A stretch of DNA of 17,526 bases from RGIG3077 sp964490175. GTDB lineage: Bacteria > Bacillota > Clostridia > Oscillospirales > Ruminococcaceae. Of the stretch, positions 13,686-17,526 are shown in pieces; positions within the stretch are counted from its first letter, which is position 1, and each line of letters opens with the position of its first letter. Under the pieces are notes generated by a model, which saw only the letters and a program-made list of their open reading frames with translations, was not told the origin of the DNA and made no database searches. A program made the translations under genes and the position numbers. The stretch spans positions 1 to 17,526 of the forward strand of contig CAZBAI010000027.1 of assembly GCA_964490175.1 (NCBI GenBank), read 5' to 3'.

Positions 13686-14306
13686 ATGCTTGAAATTTAT
13701 TGTATGCATTTGGGAGCGCTTCGTGCCAATTGCTATATAGTTCCGCTGGGCAACGGCGAATGTGTTGCCGTTGACATCGGCGGTCACCCGAGGACGCTTC
13801 TCGGTTTTTTGCGTGAGCAGAGGTTGTCGCTTAGGGCGATTTTGCTGACACACGGTCATTTCGACCATATCGGCGGCGTTGAAGAAGTTTGCCGTGAAAC
13901 CGGCTGCGAGGTTTATATTCACGAAAACGACGAAAAAATGCTTTGCGATGTTAATTTAAATCTCGGAACAACCTTTAACCATTTTGCTTTTCACCCCGTA
14001 AAAAGATACACGCTTGTAAAGGATAACGATGTGCTTGAATTTGAAAACCTTAAATTTAAGGTTTTGCACACGCCCGGTCATACAAAGGGCAGTGTGTGTT
14101 TTGTGTGCGACGACTGTATTTTTTCCGGCGATACGCTGTTTCGGCTTTCAATCGGCAGAACCGATTTTGAAAACGGCAGCATGAGCGAGATGAAGCAATC
14201 GCTGAAAAGGCTTTGCGCCCTTGACGGCGATTTCAGAATAATGCCGGGACACATGGAAGAATCCACGCTTGATTTTGAGCGGTTGAACAACCCTTTTATA
14301 ATATGA
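13686..14306 (+). CDS. Metallo-beta-lactamase-fold hydrolase, glyoxalase-II-like
   Basis: A 206-residue MBL-fold protein. The metal motif HxHxDH is present in LLTHGHFDHIGG (about residues 56-67), with further ligands in HTPGHTKGS, SGDTLF and the late MPGHM. The length matches short hydroxyacylglutathione-hydrolase-like proteins such as YqgX, which lack the C-terminal glutathione-binding helices of true glyoxalase II. The substrate is not known; a thioester or similar metabolite is plausible. GAGG (13676-13679) gives a ribosome binding site that overlaps the relA stop. Its last four bases overlap the hemZ start (ATGA), so translation is probably coupled. A gene of this type commonly sits between relA and hemZ in clostridia. 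Confidence 0.93.
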   Translation: MLEIYCMHLGALRANCYIVPLGNGECVAVDIGGHPRTLLGFLREQRLSLRAILLTHGHFDHIGGVEEVCRETGCEVYIHENDEKMLCDVNLNLGTTFNHFAFHPVKRYTLVKDNDVLEFENLKFKVLHTPGHTKGSVCFVCDDCIFSGDTLFRLSIGRTDFENGSMSEMKQSLKRLCALDGDFRIMPGHMEESTLDFERLNNPFII

Positions 14307-15760
14307 CTGTAATACTGCAAAACGATAATTATAAATATGAGATTGAGGCGGTTGTAAAGCTCTTTTTTCCGGCTGAGCATTTCGCTTTTGAGTATCAAAA
14401 AAACGATTGCGACGGCGATATTTGCGCTTTGCGACTGAAAGTCGGAAAAAAGTATACATATGCTTTTGCGGCGGTGCGAATAGGTAATGTCATAAAGCGC
14501 ATCGGCGCAAAGGTCGATAATGCGGACAAAAACTATGTCAACAGCTGTGAAACTGCCCTTTGCCGCTGCCTTTATATCTGCCTTGAAAAGACAACCGGCA
14601 AAAAGTGCGCTTGGGGTATGCTGACAGGCGTTCGCCCCGCAAAGTTTGTTCGTATGCTTTGCGAAAAGGGCATGACAAAGCAAGAGGTTTTTGAGTATTT
14701 GCAAAAGCAGTATTTTGTAAGCTTTGAAAAAATCAAGCTTGCATATGATATTTACAAACTTCAGCAAAATTGTGCCGATTTTGCCTCAAAGAAAAAATTC
14801 AACCTTTATGTTTCGATTCCGTTTTGTCCGACAAGATGCTCATACTGTTCGTTTATTTCGCATTCGGTTGAATCAAGCCGAAAGCTTATTGACGAATATT
14901 GCGCATATCTAAAGCGTGAAATCGAAATTATCGGAAAATATGCACGCAATTGCGGACTTGTGCCCGAAACTGTATATTTCGGCGGCGGCACGCCCACATC
15001 ACTTGAAGCATCGGCACTGTGCGAGCTTTTTAAAGCCGTTGAGGATAATTTTGATTTGTCGCACTTGCGTGAATATACGGTCGAAGCGGGAAGACCGGAT
15101 ACCGTCACCGAGGAAAAGCTTAGGGTGATTAAGGCGCATGGCGTTTCGAGAATTTCGGTGAATCCGCAGACTACAAATGATGAGGTTTTAAAGGCGATCG
15201 GCAGGGGACATGACGCAGACTGCTTTTACAAAGGTTTTAACCTTGCACGCAAAATCGGGTTTGACTGTATTAACACCGACCTTATCGCCGGTTTGCCGAA
15301 AGACAACCCTTTAAGTTTTGAAAAATCTCTTTGCGATATTTTAAAGCTTTGCCCCGAAAATATTACCGTGCACAGCCTGACTTTGAAAAAAAGCGCACAG
15401 ATGTACAGCGGCGGTGCGTCGGGTCTTTCGGAAGAGGTAGGCATAATGACGGATATTGCAAGTGCAAAGCTCACACAAAGCGGATATCTGCCGTATTATA
15501 TATACAGACAGAAAAACACGTCGCAAAATCTCGAAAATGTAGGATATTCGCTTTCGGGTAAGGAGTGCTTGTACAACATTTACATAATGGACGACACACG
15601 GACAATTCTCGGGGCGGGCTGCGGAGCTTCAAGCAAGCTTGTACACAGTGAATTTGATATGAAGAGGTTTTTTAATTTTAAATATCCTTTTGAATATATA
15701 AGAGATTTTGACAGGATGAACGAGAAAAAGCAAGCAATTACACAATTTTTTTCAAATTGA
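14303..15760 (+). CDS. hemZ: Oxygen-independent coproporphyrinogen III oxidase-like radical SAM protein HemZ
   Basis: A 485-residue radical SAM enzyme. The cluster motif CxxxCxxC is at Cys175, Cys179 and Cys182 (FCPTRCSYC), followed by YFGGGTPT and the HemN-type substrate/SAM motifs TVEAGRPDT and GVSRISVNPQ. The ~165-residue N-terminal extension before the radical SAM core distinguishes HemZ from HemN and HemW. HemZ was named in B. subtilis as a coproporphyrinogen dehydrogenase, but HemW-like haem-chaperone activity cannot be excluded for this branch. No other haem genes are in view. The ATG overlaps the previous stop by four bases; AGGAGG follows 12 bases before the next gene. Confidence 0.88.
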   Translation: MTVILQNDNYKYEIEAVVKLFFPAEHFAFEYQKNDCDGDICALRLKVGKKYTYAFAAVRIGNVIKRIGAKVDNADKNYVNSCETALCRCLYICLEKTTGKKCAWGMLTGVRPAKFVRMLCEKGMTKQEVFEYLQKQYFVSFEKIKLAYDIYKLQQNCADFASKKKFNLYVSIPFCPTRCSYCSFISHSVESSRKLIDEYCAYLKREIEIIGKYARNCGLVPETVYFGGGTPTSLEASALCELFKAVEDNFDLSHLREYTVEAGRPDTVTEEKLRVIKAHGVSRISVNPQTTNDEVLKAIGRGHDADCFYKGFNLARKIGFDCINTDLIAGLPKDNPLSFEKSLCDILKLCPENITVHSLTLKKSAQMYSGGASGLSEEVGIMTDIASAKLTQSGYLPYYIYRQKNTSQNLENVGYSLSGKECLYNIYIMDDTRTILGAGCGASSKLVHSEFDMKRFFNFKYPFEYIRDFDRMNEKKQAITQFFSN

Positions 15761-15772
15761 AGGAGGATACTT

Positions 15773-16147
15773 ATGTCACGATTTGACGATGCATTGGACA
15801 GTGTAAAGAGAGGATTTGACGCAGCTGCCGCAAAAACCGGCGACGCTATCGGAAGCTCGAAGCTTAAGGTTGAAAGGTCGCAGGTGAAAACACGAATCAA
15901 TTCGCTTTACGCAAGGCTCGGCAGGGCATATTACGCTTCAAGAAAAGGCAATGCCGAGGAGAGTGAACTGATTGAAAAGATAATCGAAAAGCTTGAGGGC
16001 GCAATGAGCGATCTTGACGATATTGAAATGCTGATTGCGAATACAAAAAGCGTTAAATGCCCGATTTGCGGAAAGAAAAACTCCGCCGGTGTAGATTTTT
16101 GCAAAGAATGCGGAACGCCGCTGTATGACGATAACGAAGAAATATAG
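15773..16147 (+). CDS. Small coiled-coil protein with C-terminal zinc ribbon
   Basis: A 124-residue protein of unknown function. Residues ~30-92 are charged and heptad-like, predicted as a coiled coil or helical hairpin (inference). The C-terminus has a zinc ribbon with Cys96, Cys99, Cys110 and Cys113 (CPICG and CKECG). The N-terminal part resembles the opening of small zinc-ribbon proteins found in clostridia. It has an excellent site, AAGGAGGATACTT before the ATG. It lies 12 bases after hemZ and 10 before rlmD, so it is part of the operon. It might be an accessory factor binding RNA or proteins, but nothing in the sequence settles this. Confidence 0.8.
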   Translation: MSRFDDALDSVKRGFDAAAAKTGDAIGSSKLKVERSQVKTRINSLYARLGRAYYASRKGNAEESELIEKIIEKLEGAMSDLDDIEMLIANTKSVKCPICGKKNSAGVDFCKECGTPLYDDNEEI

Positions 16148-16157
16148 GGATTTTTAA

Positions 16158-17526
16158 GTGAAAAAGAACGATATAGTCAATATAGAAATAACAGGGCTTA
16201 CGCAGGAGGGAAACGGCGTAGGCAGGTTTGAAAACATGGCGGTTTTTGTGCCCTTTACAGCCGTTGGCGATGTGATAAGCGCAAAAATCGTTAAAATATC
16301 GAAAACATATGCATACGGAATTATTGATTCTGTTATCAGGGCTTCTGATGACAGAATTGATTTGGACTGTAAAGCTTTTTTCAAATGCGGAGGGTGCAGC
16401 TTTCGGCATATAAATTATGCCGCAGAGCTTCATGCCAAGCAAGGTTTTGTTGAAGACGCATTCAAACGAATCGGCAAGATTGAATGCGAAGCAGAGCCGA
16501 TTTTAGGGTGTGAAAATACCGTTGGGTACAGAAATAAAGCCCAGTATCCGGTGCGGCAAGCAGGCGATAAGGCTGTTTGCGGGTTTTATTCAAAGTGCAG
16601 TCACAGAATCACTTCGCAAACAGAATGTTTGCTTTCGCCCGATATATTCGCCCTGATTACAAACGATATTTTGGATTATGTAAACAAAAACAGAATCAAA
16701 GCTTATGATGAACAGACAAAAAGCGGGATTTTGCGGCATATTTATCTGCGAAGAGGTTTTAACAGCGGCGAAATCGCACTGTGTCTTGTGTGCACAAAAA
16801 ACTATGATTTTTCGGCGTTGGCAAAGCTTTTGTGCGATAAATACCCTGATATAAAGACAGTTGTTCTCAATATAAATCCTGAAAATACAAATGTAATTTT
16901 AGGCAAAAAAAATATTGTGCTCTTCGGCGATGGAGTCATCGGCGACGTTATGTGCGGCAACAGAATCGAGCTGTCGCCGCACTCGTTTTATCAAGTGAAT
17001 ACCGATCAGGCACAGAAGCTTTATGCCATTGCGAAAGACTTTGCCGACGTTGATGAAAATTCGTTTGTTCTTGATCTATATTGCGGTGCCGGAACGATAG
17101 GGCTTTCGATGGCGAGGTATATTAAGCGGCTGCTGGGAGTTGAAATTGTTGAGAGCGCCGTATTAAACGCACGTGAAAACGCAAGGCGCAACGGCATTTT
17201 TAATGCCGAATTTATTTGCTCGGACGCAGGAAAAGCGGCGGAAAGAATCAGCCAAAGCGGTGAATTTCCCGATGTTGTTATTCTTGACCCGCCGAGAAAG
17301 GGCTGTGATACCTTGACGCTTGAATCGGTTGTGAAAATGTCGCCGCAAAGAATTGTCATGGTATCATGCAATCCATCAACCTGTGCAAGAGATTGTGCCG
17401 TTTTGGAAAAGCTGGGCTATGTCACAAAGAGGGTTAAACCGGTGGATATGTTCCCGAGAACCGGGCACGTTGAGACGGTATGTTTATTGTCCAAACTTCA
17501 AAATCGGCAGCATATTGAGATTGAAC
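16158..17526 (+). CDS. rlmD: 23S rRNA (uracil-5-)-methyltransferase RlmD/RumA family (3' partial)
   Basis: The frame is open to the window end; 456 codons are visible. The N-terminal TRAM domain (~1-60: DIVNIEITGLTQEGNGVGRF) is followed by the iron-sulfur site Cys71-x5-Cys77-x2-Cys80 (CKAFFKCGGC) and the fourth ligand Cys157 (TECLL). The SAM-binding motif DLYCGAGTIGL starts at 306, DPPRKG comes later, and the catalytic cysteine is Cys404 in VSCNPSTCARD. MFPRTGHVETVCLLSKL closes the methyltransferase domain. This set marks the RumA/TrmA group; in Firmicutes such enzymes modify U747 and/or U1939. The start is GTG at 16158, seven bases after AGGGA (16146-16150). The visible end (QNRQHIEIE) goes past the catalytic domain, so a C-terminal extension likely continues outside. 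Confidence 0.95.
   Translation, partial: MKKNDIVNIEITGLTQEGNGVGRFENMAVFVPFTAVGDVISAKIVKISKTYAYGIIDSVIRASDDRIDLDCKAFFKCGGCSFRHINYAAELHAKQGFVEDAFKRIGKIECEAEPILGCENTVGYRNKAQYPVRQAGDKAVCGFYSKCSHRITSQTECLLSPDIFALITNDILDYVNKNRIKAYDEQTKSGILRHIYLRRGFNSGEIALCLVCTKNYDFSALAKLLCDKYPDIKTVVLNINPENTNVILGKKNIVLFGDGVIGDVMCGNRIELSPHSFYQVNTDQAQKLYAIAKDFADVDENSFVLDLYCGAGTIGLSMARYIKRLLGVEIVESAVLNARENARRNGIFNAEFICSDAGKAAERISQSGEFPDVVILDPPRKGCDTLTLESVVKMSPQRIVMVSCNPSTCARDCAVLEKLGYVTKRVKPVDMFPRTGHVETVCLLSKLQNRQHIEIE

Noticed and set aside
13395..13922. 175-codon minus-strand ORF across the relA end and MBL start
   Set aside because: It overlaps two well-supported genes on the other strand and has no ribosome binding site or domain.
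14078..14767. 229-codon minus-strand ORF over MBL end and hemZ start
   Set aside because: Long, but antisense to two conserved genes; the translation shows no family features and no ribosome binding site precedes it.
1..17526. CRISPR arrays, tRNA/rRNA genes, transposases, integrases or prophage genes
   Set aside because: No repeat-spacer pattern, cloverleaf, rRNA core or mobile-element protein could be seen on either strand.

Overview
This window looks like a chromosomal segment of a low-to-moderate GC anaerobic Firmicute, most likely a clostridial (Oscillospiraceae/Ruminococcaceae-type) bacterium. That view rests on strong AGGAGG-type ribosome binding sites, consensus TTGACA-17-TATAAT promoters, rubrerythrin next to a PerR-like regulator, HemZ, a bifunctional Rel enzyme, and a Firmicute-style RecJ. 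The species cannot be named from sequence alone.

Layout. Positions 1-313 hold the C-terminal end of the housekeeping sigma factor (region 4), followed by a good intrinsic terminator. From 418 to 3444 there is a self-contained operon: a consensus promoter with an inverted repeat over the expected start point, a short YtrA-type GntR repressor, an ABC ATPase and a membrane permease with a soluble C-terminal domain. A terminator separates it from an oxidative-stress pair (3548-4589): a PerR-like metalloregulator and rubrerythrin. A terminator that can work in both directions follows.

On the minus strand, read from about 8270 down to 4669, is a three-gene surface-glycan or lipid-linked-sugar operon: a DPM1/GtrB-like GT2 glycosyltransferase, a GT4-like glycosyltransferase, and a MOP-superfamily (Wzx-like) flippase. 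It has two well-formed tandem promoters with inverted repeats.

The roughly 500-base divergent intergenic region (8066-8572) is the richest non-coding part. Besides the two minus-strand promoters, it carries a plus-strand promoter and a ~180-nt leader for a GNAT acetyltransferase. That leader holds a possible 12-codon upstream ORF and mutually exclusive RNA pairings, one of which can sequester the GNAT ribosome binding site. This is my best candidate for an undescribed regulatory element.

From 9315 to the window end runs a dense plus-strand housekeeping operon: recJ, relA/spoT homologue (rsh), a glyoxalase-II-like metallo-beta-lactamase-fold hydrolase, hemZ, a small coiled-coil/zinc-ribbon protein and an rlmD-type 23S rRNA m5U methyltransferase cut by the window edge. 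Gaps are short (4-nt overlap to 20 nt), which suggests co-transcription. No tRNA, rRNA, CRISPR array, insertion sequence or prophage gene was seen.
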